Assembly (NCBI GenBank): GCA_002753305.1
Contig: PEAC01000001.1
Coordinates: forward strand, 34,116-98,115
DNA from: Nitrospirae bacterium MYbin6
GTDB taxonomy: Bacteria; Nitrospirota; Thermodesulfovibrionia; Thermodesulfovibrionales; Magnetobacteriaceae
Length of the DNA stretch: 64,000 nt
Direction: 5' to 3'
A program made the translations under genes and the position numbers. Numbering within the stretch: the stretch's first letter is position 1; each line of letters begins with the position of its first letter. The notes under the pieces are model-generated. The model did not search any database, was not told the DNA's origin, and saw only the letters and a list, made by a program, of their open reading frames with translations. Positions 44,234 through 53,626 of this stretch are shown here, piece after piece.

Positions 44234-47200
44234 GGCCTTGTCTATCCTGGATATAATCAAAGGGCGGCTTAGTCCATGCCTCGAATCTTCCGAAAGAATA
44301 TACAATCTGAAGGGCAGCCTGTTGCCGCTTTTTCTGGCACAACTCAAAGAGGGCTTTCTTCTTATTACGAACTCGGATGACGATTTCAACAGGATTGCGG
44401 AGAGCTACGGCTTTTTCGCGTCAATAACCGGCGCGAAACCAATAGTCGCGCTGCCCACACCAGAGGATACCTCCTCTACCGGGACCCTTGTGGAGATACT
44501 TGCCACAATCGACAGAGGCGCTTCGGCAATGGCCTCCATTAAGACATTTATGATGCCGTTAAATATCTCCGCCGCGATAGATTTGTTTGTAATTAAAAAA
44601 GGGGCAGAGTTATCAAGAGAGGATACGATAGAGAAACTCCTGTCTTTCGGATATAAACACACAGCCCTGGTCATTGAGCGCGGCGAGTGCAGCCTGAGAA
44701 ATTATATATTGGATTTTTATCCGGTATCAAAGGAAAATCCAGTCAGGATAGAGTTTTTTGGGGATGAGATAGACTCCATCAGGGAGTTTTCCGTCGAGAA
44801 TCAGAGGACAACGAGAGTACTTGACGAGATTGCCGTATTTTCCCTTATCCTCACGGGCAAGGCCACTGCTGTCAACCCTTCCGGCAGGTCTGACTGTCTC
44901 ATCGATTTTTTTGACGCGCGGCGTGTATTTTTCCTTGCGGATTCAGCATCTGAGGGGAAGGCGTTTTTGGAGGGTTTCCCTGATACCCCCGCCGCGACAA
45001 TCCTCTCAGAGACCGCGTTTGTCCCCACGGGTGTGGATGCCGGTGGGCTGCCTCTAAACGGTCTTGGCTTGTTGCTTGAGGAGCGCACTACAATTTCTGA
45101 ATTTCCACCGGCCGTTAGCGCATTACTTGGTGCCAATCGCGTTATGGTAGTCTCGGCTACAAAGGCGCAGGGGGAGAGGCTCAAGGACATATTTTCTGAG
45201 TCCGGCATGGTCGTCCCGGTGATTAAAAAAGAAGCCGTGGCTGATTATGAAGGGAATATTTTTATCACAGTGGGCACACTCAACGAGGGATTATTTATTG
45301 AGGGGCTTATTGTCCTTACGGAGACGGAGATCTTCGGTGAGGTACAGCGCCACAAGACACACAAAAATGCCGGCATTTCAAATATATTTAAGATACTTGA
45401 GGACTTAAAGCCAGGCGACTACGTAGTCCACACCGACCACGGCATCGGCATATTCGAGGGGCTGCGCCAACAGGTGGCGGAGGACTTCGTATATGACATG
45501 CTGATAGTCCGGTACTCGGACGAGGCGCGCCTCTACGTACCCGTAGGCAGCATCGGCCTGATAAAGAAATACTGGGCAGAGGAGGGTGTCATCCCGCACC
45601 TGGATAAACTGGGTGGGAAGACATGGCAGCGCGCAAAGGGCAAGGCCAAAAAAAGGATAGAAATCCTTGCAGAAAAGCTAATCGCCCACTACGCGCAGCG
45701 CGAGGTATCCAGGGGGGTGGCGCACAGCCCCGACGGCTCCATTCATGCCGAATTCGACAATTTCTTTCCCTACGAGCCAACCCCGGACCAACTCACCGCG
45801 GCAATGGAGATAAAAAAGGACATGGAGTCAGACAAGCCCATGGACAGGCTCCTCTGTGGCGACGTAGGATATGGAAAGACCGAAGTAGCCATGCGCGCGG
45901 CCTTTAAGGCCATCTTTGACGGCAGGCAGGCGGCCGTCCTCGTCCCCACTACGATACTTTGTGAGCAGCACTATCTGAATTTCAAGGAGCGTTTCTCTCC
46001 CTTTCCGGTAACCGTCGACTATGTAAGCCGCTTTAAGCCAAAGGCAAAGGCAGAGGAAACACTTAAAAGGCTCGCAAAGGGCGAGATAGACATAATCATA
46101 GGGACGCAGTCGCTCCTGAGAAAGAATCTGGACATCCCGGCCCTCGGCCTGTTAATAATTGACGAGGAGCACAGGTTTGGTGTAGCACAAAAGGAGCGGA
46201 TAAAGGAGCTCAAATCAGGCGTACACTGCCTCACGCTAAGTGCCACGCCAATTCCGCGTACACTTCAGATGTCTCTTTCCGGCATCTGGAGGATGAGCAC
46301 AATAGACACGCCCCCGGAGCAACGGCAGTCCGTCCGTACTAACATCTCCGTCTTTGACAGGCAGATTCTCAAAGAGGCCCTCGACCGGGAACTCAACAGG
46401 GGCGGGCAGGTGTTTTTCGTTCACAACAGGATAAAGGACATTGACAAGATAGCCGCCATGGTCAAGGGCCTCGTCAAAGATAAAAAGGTTGCCGCCGCGC
46501 ACGGGCAGATGAACAACTCCGAACTCGAAGAGATCATGCTGAATTTTATCAAAAAGAAGATAGACGTCCTCGTCTCGACGGCCATAATAGGCTCCGGCAT
46601 AGACATCCCCTCGGCCAACACGATAATTGTAAACAGGGCAGACATGATGGGCCTGGCCGATTTGTACCAGTTGCGAGGGCGTGTCGGCAGGAGCAACGTC
46701 AAGGCCTACGCGTATTTGTTCATCCCTGGGGAGGATTTAATCTCGGCAGACGCCAGGAAACGCCTGACCGCCATTCAGGAACTCAGCTACCTGGGGGCGG
46801 GCCTCAGGCTCGCACTGAAGGACATGGAAATCCGCGGCGCTGGCAACATGCTTGGCGCCGAGCAGTCCGGCCACATCCATGCCCTGGGGTTTGACACATA
46901 CATGGAGATGCTTGAGGAGGAGATCTCAAGACTGAAGGGGATACCCGTTGTGAAGGAGGCCGAGGCGGTGATTGAACTAAAAATAGAGGCCCATATACCG
47001 GAGGCCTATATAGAGGACGTATCTATTCGGATGAATTTCTACCGCCGTGTTGCCCTGGCCAAAGAGGAGGCTGACCTGTTCGACCTCGAGGACGAGATAA
47101 TAGACAGATTCGGCAAGCTGCCCGCCCCGGCGGAAGCACTCTTTAATCTTATGCGAGTCAGAATACAATGTAAAAAGATCAGGGCGGCCTCCGTAAAGCG

Positions 47201-47393
47201 TGGCTTTGGCAAGATACAGGTTCAATTTTTTGAGGAGGGCAGGGAGGTGCTCGCGCGCATGGCGGCAGATCATAAGAAATATGCCCCGAAGCTGCACTTC
47301 ACGCCGCTCGGTTTTGAAATCCAGGCCAAAGACATCGGCAATGAAGAAATCCCGCGGCTCCTCATAGGCCTGTTCAAGACAATTGCCGAATAA
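44169..47393 (+). CDS. mfd: transcription-repair coupling factor
   Basis: A helicase-type translocase of up to 1074 residues that releases stalled RNA polymerase and recruits UvrA. It contains a UvrB-like N-terminal region, the RNA-polymerase interaction domain (LKPGDYVVHTDHGIGIFEGL, then YADEARLYVPVG-like), and RecG-like motor domains. The motor shows Walker A GDVGYGKTEVAMRAA (Lys near 570), DEEH box, SATPIPRTL and QLRGRVGRS, followed by the C-terminal TRCF domain. The ATG at 44169 lies inside rfaE2; a TTG at 44238, just after the rfaE2 stop, is an equally possible start and would give about 1051 residues. The N-terminal domain looks somewhat shorter than in E. coli (1148 residues). Confidence 0.96.
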   Translation: MLMEYPRQGLLTRYWIRIAVHKALSILDIIKGRLSPCLESSERIYNLKGSLLPLFLAQLKEGFLLITNSDDDFNRIAESYGFFASITGAKPIVALPTPEDTSSTGTLVEILATIDRGASAMASIKTFMMPLNISAAIDLFVIKKGAELSREDTIEKLLSFGYKHTALVIERGECSLRNYILDFYPVSKENPVRIEFFGDEIDSIREFSVENQRTTRVLDEIAVFSLILTGKATAVNPSGRSDCLIDFFDARRVFFLADSASEGKAFLEGFPDTPAATILSETAFVPTGVDAGGLPLNGLGLLLEERTTISEFPPAVSALLGANRVMVVSATKAQGERLKDIFSESGMVVPVIKKEAVADYEGNIFITVGTLNEGLFIEGLIVLTETEIFGEVQRHKTHKNAGISNIFKILEDLKPGDYVVHTDHGIGIFEGLRQQVAEDFVYDMLIVRYSDEARLYVPVGSIGLIKKYWAEEGVIPHLDKLGGKTWQRAKGKAKKRIEILAEKLIAHYAQREVSRGVAHSPDGSIHAEFDNFFPYEPTPDQLTAAMEIKKDMESDKPMDRLLCGDVGYGKTEVAMRAAFKAIFDGRQAAVLVPTTILCEQHYLNFKERFSPFPVTVDYVSRFKPKAKAEETLKRLAKGEIDIIIGTQSLLRKNLDIPALGLLIIDEEHRFGVAQKERIKELKSGVHCLTLSATPIPRTLQMSLSGIWRMSTIDTPPEQRQSVRTNISVFDRQILKEALDRELNRGGQVFFVHNRIKDIDKIAAMVKGLVKDKKVAAAHGQMNNSELEEIMLNFIKKKIDVLVSTAIIGSGIDIPSANTIIVNRADMMGLADLYQLRGRVGRSNVKAYAYLFIPGEDLISADARKRLTAIQELSYLGAGLRLALKDMEIRGAGNMLGAEQSGHIHALGFDTYMEMLEEEISRLKGIPVVKEAEAVIELKIEAHIPEAYIEDVSIRMNFYRRVALAKEEADLFDLEDEIIDRFGKLPAPAEALFNLMRVRIQCKKIRAASVKRGFGKIQVQFFEEGREVLARMAADHKKYAPKLHFTPLGFEIQAKDIGNEEIPRLLIGLFKTIAE

Positions 47394-47751
47394 AATCCTA
47401 AAATTACAAATGTGAAATTACCGGTCGATGATTAAATGTTGAAGCAACGATTTCCGCAAGCTAAAGGGGTATGGCACCCTATAATGAAAAAGATAAGACA
47501 TAGTTTGGTGTGGTTTGGGTTCAAATGTAACGACATCAATATATTTGACAAGGTAAAATGTGGAGCTTCAGAGGGTTAGGCAATGAATATTGTCGCTGTC
47601 CCTATTTTATATGGTCTGGTCGCTTCCCTATTTTATCGTCCAGAGTATGGGGTCAGGTCTTGAATCTTGTTCGACAATAAGCAGATTGATTGCGGGTAAA
47701 TGAGAGATTGTCAAAATGAAAGACCTGACCCCATTTTGGACCTGCCGGGAA
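47394..47751. other. intergenic stretch with mobile-repeat relic
   Basis: No gene in 358 bases. The stretch holds the inverted-repeat element listed at 47648-47733 and, just before it, the string CCCTATTTTAT twice (near 47606 and 47629), which may belong to the same relic. Confidence 0.6.
47648..47733. repeat. inverted-repeat element (TGGGGTCAGGTCTT arms), MITE/REP-like
   Basis: TGGGGTCAGGTCTT (47648-47661) and its exact reverse complement (47720-47733) enclose 58 bases. The pairing extends outward with mismatches to GTCCA on the left and TGGAC on the right. Such GGGGTCAGGTCTT arms are, to my knowledge, often found at the ends of small elements linked to REP-associated Y1 transposases; no transposase is present here, so this looks like a non-autonomous copy. 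Confidence 0.7.
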
Positions 47752-48384
47752 TTAACAGCTCTTTCTGCTTTTAGCCCTAATTATTGTATAAATACCACCA
47801 AGCCCTGCAAGCAGGGCAAATATATACTGTCCCACACCAGTCATTAGCGGTACCGCTGCGGTGGCATCCGCTATGTTTACCACAAAGTAAAGATCATCGA
47901 CCATAAATCCAGCACCATTATATTCGTTACCACCAGCATAACCACCACCCGTAATGTTGGACAAATTAGCATTTCCGTTGCCTGAATCCACGAATGTAAA
48001 GGTGTATTATGAACCACTGGTAACATTAACAGTTCCAGATATGGTAATTGTAGTGATGCCAGGGTTAACTAGATTAACTGCCTGTGTAGACAATAGATTA
48101 CCGCCTGCTACGCTTTCACCACTATAAATATTCAAAGTGCAAGCAAGATTAGCAGCAGATGTGACAACAATTGAGGATATGATTCCTGTGCACGTTGCTG
48201 TAAATGACTGGCCAACAGGTGAAGCGTTTATATTGTTGTCGATATTTGTCTGAGAAATAGCACAGGCAGCAAAGGCACTGCCGTATGACAACAAAGTCGA
48301 TAAAATTATACAAGTTATTGCGACATAATAATATCTTACAGCAAACAACCCTCTCTGGCTATCTGGATGGCAATACCTTCTCAT
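47752..48384 (-). pseudogene. exported protein with IPTL-CTERM-like sorting signal, in-frame TAA
   Basis: The ATG at 48384 is preceded by GGAGG. The product has a signal peptide ending near YGSAFAAC, then a Thr/Ser/Asn-rich beta domain ending VNVTSGS. The frame is broken by TAA (48009-48007) and then continues YTFTFVDSGNGNANLSNITGG to the C-terminus. That end carries VPLMTGVGQYIFALLAGLGGIY followed by RAKSRKSC: a short motif, a membrane helix and a basic tail, the layout of IPTL-CTERM-type cell-surface sorting signals. A single base change of a CAA, AAA or GAA codon explains the stop. As it stands, the exported stub would lack its sorting signal. Confidence 0.75.
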
Positions 48385-48836
48385 AAAGACCTCCATATCA
48401 CTTAAAGCATTGATTGTTAATAATAATGACTTCTGAAATCAAAAGACAAAATATCGTGATGGGTGGGATTGATAACGGGATGCACTCTATAGATATTACG
48501 CGGCAATATCCAGTGAAATGATTTGAGTTTATTTGAAAGGGTATTGCTTTTTCGCGATAGAACAGTAATCGCGACCGCCTACATGCGTCCTTCTTGTCCC
48601 AATGGGCTATAAAACCTGCTGTTATTATAAGCTCCCTGTTATAAAACTTAGTGTTTTATATTACAGTAGCACAACTGAAACAACAAAGTCAACCATTAAG
48701 ATATTCAACATCCTGCACCACTGCCATAGGGAGACGGCACCCATCCACTTTCTAAAGGAATTAATGCCGTCTTTCACTCATAGCGGTATATGTTTAAATC
48801 CGCTCTTCTTTCCGCAATCTGGAATGAGTCTCAATC
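48385..48836. other. intergenic stretch with a 7-bp perfect hairpin
   Basis: About 450 bases with no gene that I can support. TCGCGAT (48552-48558) and ATCGCGA (48568-48574) form a perfect inverted repeat with a 9-base loop, a candidate operator or attenuator upstream of the surface-protein gene on the minus strand. Confidence 0.4.
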
Positions 48837-50462
48837 CTATGAACTAAACTTTATCAGCGATGGGTCATAGTTCGCGGGTTTTTCATAGCCCAGCAGATTA
48901 CACAGCGTTGCGGCGGCGTTGCTGAGGCCGCGTTTGTCTGAATCAGCCATCTTGTATTCCCCCTTGTAACCGGAATCAATGATTACAAACGGCACGCGGT
49001 TTAGCGTATGTGAGGTCTTGGGGACTTTCTTGCCTTTTTTCATCACATACATCTCGTCCGAGTTGCCGTGGTCTGCGGTTACGACTACAATTCCGTCGAG
49101 TTTTTTGACGACATCAATGAGCTTGCCCACACACTCGTCAACGGTTTCAACGGCAACGATGGCGGCATCCATGACACCGGTGTGTCCGACCATGTCGCCG
49201 TTGGCGAAGTTCAGACGGCCAAATTTATATTTTCCCGACTCAAGCAGCTCTATGGTCTTTTCGGTTATCTCATAGGCCTTCATCTTTGGGGCCTTGTCGA
49301 AGGTGAGTTTGTCTGAAGGGATCTCAATGTATAGCTCCAGGTCTTTGTCAATGTAGCCGGAGCGGTTGCCGTTCCAGAAATATGTTACATGCCCGAATTT
49401 CTGTGTCTCTGAGATGGCAAACATTGTGATTTTCTCCTGGGCAAAGTACTCGCAGACGGTATCAGATATCTGCGGTGGCTCGACGAGAAAGTTCTTTGGT
49501 ATCTTGGCCTCAGAGTCATACTCCATCATACCGGCGTAGAAGACATCAGGGATGTGCCCCCTGTCGAACTTGTCGAATTCGGGGCCGGTATCAAAGGCAA
49601 GGGATATCTCAATGGCCCTGTCGCCTCTGAAGTTGCAAAATATAAATGAATCGCCGTCCTGCATCTTCCCAACGGGGTTGCCAGCTTCGTCTACGATGAC
49701 GAATGCCCCCATGTTCTGGTCATCAAGGTCGTCCTTGTAGAAGGTATTAATGGCCTCTTCACAGGAGCGAAACGGCCTGCCTATGCCGTTGACGTGGGCG
49801 TCCCAGCCGCGCTTGACAATGCTCCAGTCGGCCTCGTATCTGTCCATGGTAACATTCATTCTGCCACCGCCAGAGGCAATGCAGTAGTCAAACCCTTTTT
49901 CGTCACGGATCTTCTTAAGGAGCTGCTCAAGTGGGGCGACATATTCCATAGCGGTACGCGGGCCTACGTCGCGGCCATCAAGAAGCGGATGGACGCGGGC
50001 CTTTTTCACACCGGACTCGGCCAGTTTATTCAGCATCGCGTAGAGGTGGTTAATGTTTGAGTGGACATTGGCATCTGAGAGTAGGCCGCTGAAATGTACG
50101 GCACCACCTTTTTTTGCGCGCTCGACGATTTTGTTCCACAGCTTGCCGGAGAACACCGCCCCAGTTGCGAAGTCCTCGTTTACGCGCTTTGCCCCCTGGG
50201 CTAACACGCGTCCGGCGCCAAAGGCATTGTGCCCCACCTCGCTGTTGCCCATGTCCTCGTCGCTGGGCAGCCCCACGGCCTCGCCGTGTGCCGCGATAGA
50301 GGTAAAGAGTTCGCTTTTAAAGAGTTTATCCAGCACGGGGGTCTTTGCCATATATACTGCGTTAGTGTCGTCATCCTTTCCAAGCCCTACGCCATCCATG
50401 ATTATCATAAGTAAGGGACCCTTACGGCCTGAGAATTCCTTAAGTTTCTTCAACCTCTCCAT
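48837..50462 (-). CDS. gpmI: 2,3-bisphosphoglycerate-independent phosphoglycerate mutase
   Basis: A 541-residue metal-dependent mutase of glycolysis and gluconeogenesis, interconverting 3- and 2-phosphoglycerate in the cytoplasm. It belongs to the alkaline phosphatase superfamily. The N-terminal metal site MIIMDGVGLG, the catalytic Ser74 in DMGNSEVGHNAFGAGR, substrate-binding HPLLDGRDVGPRT and the C-terminal metal ligands FANGDMVGHTG and VVTADHGNSDEM are all present. The length is close to the family norm (510-550). AGGAGG precedes the ATG. Confidence 0.97.
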   Translation of the reverse strand: MERLKKLKEFSGRKGPLLMIIMDGVGLGKDDDTNAVYMAKTPVLDKLFKSELFTSIAAHGEAVGLPSDEDMGNSEVGHNAFGAGRVLAQGAKRVNEDFATGAVFSGKLWNKIVERAKKGGAVHFSGLLSDANVHSNINHLYAMLNKLAESGVKKARVHPLLDGRDVGPRTAMEYVAPLEQLLKKIRDEKGFDYCIASGGGRMNVTMDRYEADWSIVKRGWDAHVNGIGRPFRSCEEAINTFYKDDLDDQNMGAFVIVDEAGNPVGKMQDGDSFIFCNFRGDRAIEISLAFDTGPEFDKFDRGHIPDVFYAGMMEYDSEAKIPKNFLVEPPQISDTVCEYFAQEKITMFAISETQKFGHVTYFWNGNRSGYIDKDLELYIEIPSDKLTFDKAPKMKAYEITEKTIELLESGKYKFGRLNFANGDMVGHTGVMDAAIVAVETVDECVGKLIDVVKKLDGIVVVTADHGNSDEMYVMKKGKKVPKTSHTLNRVPFVIIDSGYKGEYKMADSDKRGLSNAAATLCNLLGYEKPANYDPSLIKFSS

Positions 50463-50739
50463 AGTTTAACCATCCTCCTGAATTTTAGTTATCTCATAAA
50501 GAAATACCGTCTCTGAGGCTATATTATGAAATAACGCGCATTTAAAAGCAAGTAGGAGTTATAGCAGTGGCCGTCTATCTCTAAGAATCCTTCGACAGGC
50601 TCAAATGGTCTCAGGTATAACTCAACGCTTCCATAAATTTTTCACGAGCCACCTCCAAAGTGTTTCCATATCTGGTACAAACTATTTATGATTTAATGTA
50701 TATTAAGAGATGAAGACAGCATTTTTCAATCGTTAACTT

Positions 50740-50748
50740 TGCTATAAT
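50740..50748 (+). promoter_or_regulatory. extended -10 promoter upstream of the kinase block
   Basis: TGCTATAAT (50740-50748), an extended -10 element, lies about 50 bases upstream of the first kinase gene. No convincing -35 hexamer precedes it. The remainder of the gap from 50463 to 50798 contains no gene. Confidence 0.5.
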
Positions 50749-50798
50749 ATAAATAAGCAGCAATGGTTGTAGTGATTATCAATTGAGAGGGAGAGGGT

Positions 50799-52562
50799 AT
50801 GAGTGAGATAACCGCGAAACAGCACGAAGAGGAACTTCAGGCCCTGCTTGAAAGTTCGGGGGCCGTTCTTAAGTATAGCGTATTTGCCGATGCGGCAAGG
50901 GCTATATTTGATACCTGTAAAGATACGATAGGCGCTACGGCAGGTTATGTCGCCTTGTTAAGCCGTGACGGCAGCGAGAACGAGGTGTTGTTTCTTGATG
51001 CGGGGGGCTTGCCTTGCACCGTCGACCCATCGCTTCCGATGCCGATAAGGGGTTTAAGGGAAACGTCCTACCGGACACTCTCCGCCGTATATGAAAACGA
51101 TTTCCACAACAGCAGTTGGATGGACTATATGCCCGAAGGGCATGTGATGCTGTCAAATGCGATGTTTGCCCCGCTTGTCATTGAGGGCAGGGCGGTAGGG
51201 TTGATAGGGCTTGCAAATAAACCTGGAGGTTTCACCGAAAGAGACGCGAGACTTGCCTCAATGTTTGGCGAACATGCCGCGATGGCCCTGCTTAACAGCC
51301 GCACACTGGAGAAAGTCGAAAACAGCGAGGAACGTCTGTCATCTATCGTTGAGACGGCAAATGACGCCATAATTTTAATAGACTCAAAGGGTATCGTTGT
51401 AAATTGGAACAAGGCCGCAGTAGACATATTCGGGTTTACCGCGGAAGAGATGATTGGCTGCCCCATAACCCCGATAATACCGGAGAGATACCACAAGGGC
51501 CACATAGAAGGAATCGTCCGGGTTGCATCAGGGGGGCAATCGAAGATAATAGGTAAGACCCTTGAGTTGTTTGCCGTCAGGAAAAACGGTACCGAATTTC
51601 CAATCGAGATATCTCTTGCCATGTGGAAGACGAAGGAGGGTATGTTTTTCACGGGTATAATCAGGGATATTACGGCACGTAAACACGCCGAGGAAGAACT
51701 GAATAAACACAAGGAATTCCTTGAGGCAATCGTAAGGGAAAGAACCGCCAGCCTCGTCGCACTCAACGAGCAGTTAAACAGGTCCGAGGAAACCCTGAGA
51801 GAGCTGAACAGGAACCTCCAGATAAGGGTAGAGGCGGAGGTCGAGAAAAACAGAATGAAAGACCAGATAATGTACGAACAATCCCGCCACATAGAAATGG
51901 GAGAGCTGCTTGTCAACATAGCCCACCAGTGGAGGCAGCCTCTGGCGGCGATAGCCAATTTCGCACAGGATACAAGAGACGCCTTTAAATACAATGAGTT
52001 AACATATGAATACCTGAATAACTCCGTAGAGCTTATAATGAACGAAGTCATGGGTATGTCAAAAACCATAGATAAATTCAAGACCTTCTACCATGATGAA
52101 AAAGAGGAAACGGTTGTCTTCAGGGCGTCCGACTATATATACAGGGCATTATCTTTTATAGAGCCATACTTTATAGGTGTAAATGCCGTTATCGAAAAAA
52201 GCATGGATGAATCGATTGAGCTAAAGGGGTTGCCGAACAAATATTCACGCGTGGTGCTGAATATTTTAACGAACACCAAGGACATATTTGAAAACAGAAA
52301 CATTAAAAACGGCAAGATAGCGATTAAATTATTCAAAGACCCCGCTAACGGCAAAAGCGTATTGACTATCTCAGACAACGGCGGCGGCATAGACGAAGAT
52401 ATTATCAACAGGATATTCGATCCCTACTTTACGACGAAACACAGGGCCAGGGGCGTAGGGCTTGGGCTTTATATGGCAAAGACCATAATCGAAAAGAACA
52501 TGGACGGGACGATAAGCGTTAGAAACATTGATGGTGGAGTGGAGTTTAAAATAAAATTATAA
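50799..52562 (+). CDS. GAF-PAS sensor histidine kinase
   Basis: A 587-residue soluble sensor kinase. A GAF domain at about 18-165 (FLDAGGLPCTVDPSLPM ... AMFAPLVIEGRAVGLIGL) is followed by a PAS domain (about 180-300, DAIILIDSKGIVVNWNKAA), a coiled coil (about 300-360), and a phosphoacceptor helix with His376 in AHQWRQPL. The HATPase domain contains ISDNGGGIDE and GVGLGLYMAK. No membrane segment is seen, so it detects a cytoplasmic signal, possibly a small molecule or redox state bound by GAF. It is the first gene of the signalling block and is followed after 23 bases by a binding-protein gene. Its DHp core is more divergent than those of the three kinases downstream. Confidence 0.93.
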   Translation: MSEITAKQHEEELQALLESSGAVLKYSVFADAARAIFDTCKDTIGATAGYVALLSRDGSENEVLFLDAGGLPCTVDPSLPMPIRGLRETSYRTLSAVYENDFHNSSWMDYMPEGHVMLSNAMFAPLVIEGRAVGLIGLANKPGGFTERDARLASMFGEHAAMALLNSRTLEKVENSEERLSSIVETANDAIILIDSKGIVVNWNKAAVDIFGFTAEEMIGCPITPIIPERYHKGHIEGIVRVASGGQSKIIGKTLELFAVRKNGTEFPIEISLAMWKTKEGMFFTGIIRDITARKHAEEELNKHKEFLEAIVRERTASLVALNEQLNRSEETLRELNRNLQIRVEAEVEKNRMKDQIMYEQSRHIEMGELLVNIAHQWRQPLAAIANFAQDTRDAFKYNELTYEYLNNSVELIMNEVMGMSKTIDKFKTFYHDEKEETVVFRASDYIYRALSFIEPYFIGVNAVIEKSMDESIELKGLPNKYSRVVLNILTNTKDIFENRNIKNGKIAIKLFKDPANGKSVLTISDNGGGIDEDIINRIFDPYFTTKHRARGVGLGLYMAKTIIEKNMDGTISVRNIDGGVEFKIKL

Positions 52563-52585
52563 ATATGGATAAAGGGTTGATATAA

Positions 52586-53614
52586 ATGAGAAAGCCATCG
52601 AATATGGTTTTGTTATATTTGCGGCGTATCATATTTGCGGTGATTGCCGCCACCGTAATCTTTGGCGTTATCTCAGGAATACAGAAAAAGGCGAAAACCA
52701 CAGGTTCTCGCGTAAAACTAAGTATCGGGGTTTCCAAAGAACCGATAACGGCACTGATAATGATTGCCGATAAGAACGGTTACTTTTTGGCAAACGGACT
52801 TGACGTGGCAATCAAATACTCGGAGGGTGGAAACGTCGCTATAAGAGAGATGTTCGAAGGCCTGCTGGACATGGTAACGGTGGCGGACAATATGGTTGTC
52901 TTTAACAGTTTTAAGCGGCAGGATTTCAGGGTTATCGCAACCATAGGCACTACCGATAATGAACCAAAAATCGTTGCCCGTAAAGACAGAGGGATTATAG
53001 AGCCGGCAGACTTAAAGGGCAAACGCATAGGAACGGTCAGAGGCACTGCCGTACATTACTTTTTGCACCTGTTTTTAATGAAATACGGCATGTCTGAAGA
53101 AGACGTAAAAATCGTTTTGAACGATCCTAAAGATACATTTAAATTGTTCTCTGAAGGCAAGCTTGACGCAATTTCATCAAGAGAGCCTTTTATCATACAA
53201 TCTGCCAGACTTTTTGGTGACAACGCCACCGTATTTTCAGAGCCGGCACTATTAGTAAAAAACTATAACGTTGTCGCGTTAAACGAATACGTAAAGAACA
53301 ATCCCGATACTGTGAAAAAACTCTTAAAGGCATTGACTCAGGCAGAGGACTATGCCATAATCCACCACAGGGAGGCAGCGTCTGTCATATCGGCGGTATT
53401 AGGATTCAGCGATTATGAGATGTCTCAGATTATGCCAGATATGAAATGGAAGGTATTTTTAGAACAATCGATGCTCCGCAGGTGTGAGGACCAGGCCGTA
53501 TGGATGGTAAAGGACAAGGTAGTTGACAAGGCGGAGATTCCAAATTATTTCAATATGATTTATACGGACGGTTTGAGTTCCGTGAAGCCGGAAGCGGTAA
53601 CAATAATCAAATAG
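52586..53614 (+). CDS. orphan NMT1/SsuA-type substrate-binding protein
   Basis: A 342-residue periplasmic binding protein, with an N-terminal membrane helix or uncleaved signal (about 12-30). The core starts VKLSIGVSKEPITALIMIADKNGYF and contains LKGKRIGTVRGTAVHYFL and KLDAISSREPFI, the two-lobed NMT1/SsuA/ThiY pattern. No permease or ATPase gene is nearby. It sits between two histidine kinase genes, 23 bases after one and 12 bases before the other, so it more likely presents a ligand to the membrane kinase than feeds a transporter. This is inference from position. Substrates in the family include sulfonates, nitrate and pyrimidines. Confidence 0.88.
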   Translation: MRKPSNMVLLYLRRIIFAVIAATVIFGVISGIQKKAKTTGSRVKLSIGVSKEPITALIMIADKNGYFLANGLDVAIKYSEGGNVAIREMFEGLLDMVTVADNMVVFNSFKRQDFRVIATIGTTDNEPKIVARKDRGIIEPADLKGKRIGTVRGTAVHYFLHLFLMKYGMSEEDVKIVLNDPKDTFKLFSEGKLDAISSREPFIIQSARLFGDNATVFSEPALLVKNYNVVALNEYVKNNPDTVKKLLKALTQAEDYAIIHHREAASVISAVLGFSDYEMSQIMPDMKWKVFLEQSMLRRCEDQAVWMVKDKVVDKAEIPNYFNMIYTDGLSSVKPEAVTIIK

Positions 53615-53626
53615 GAGCGTATTGGT

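Noticed and set aside
48602..48847. Plus-strand ORF of 81 codons
   Set aside because: No ribosome-binding site, no recognisable pattern and an unlikely composition; treated as intergenic.
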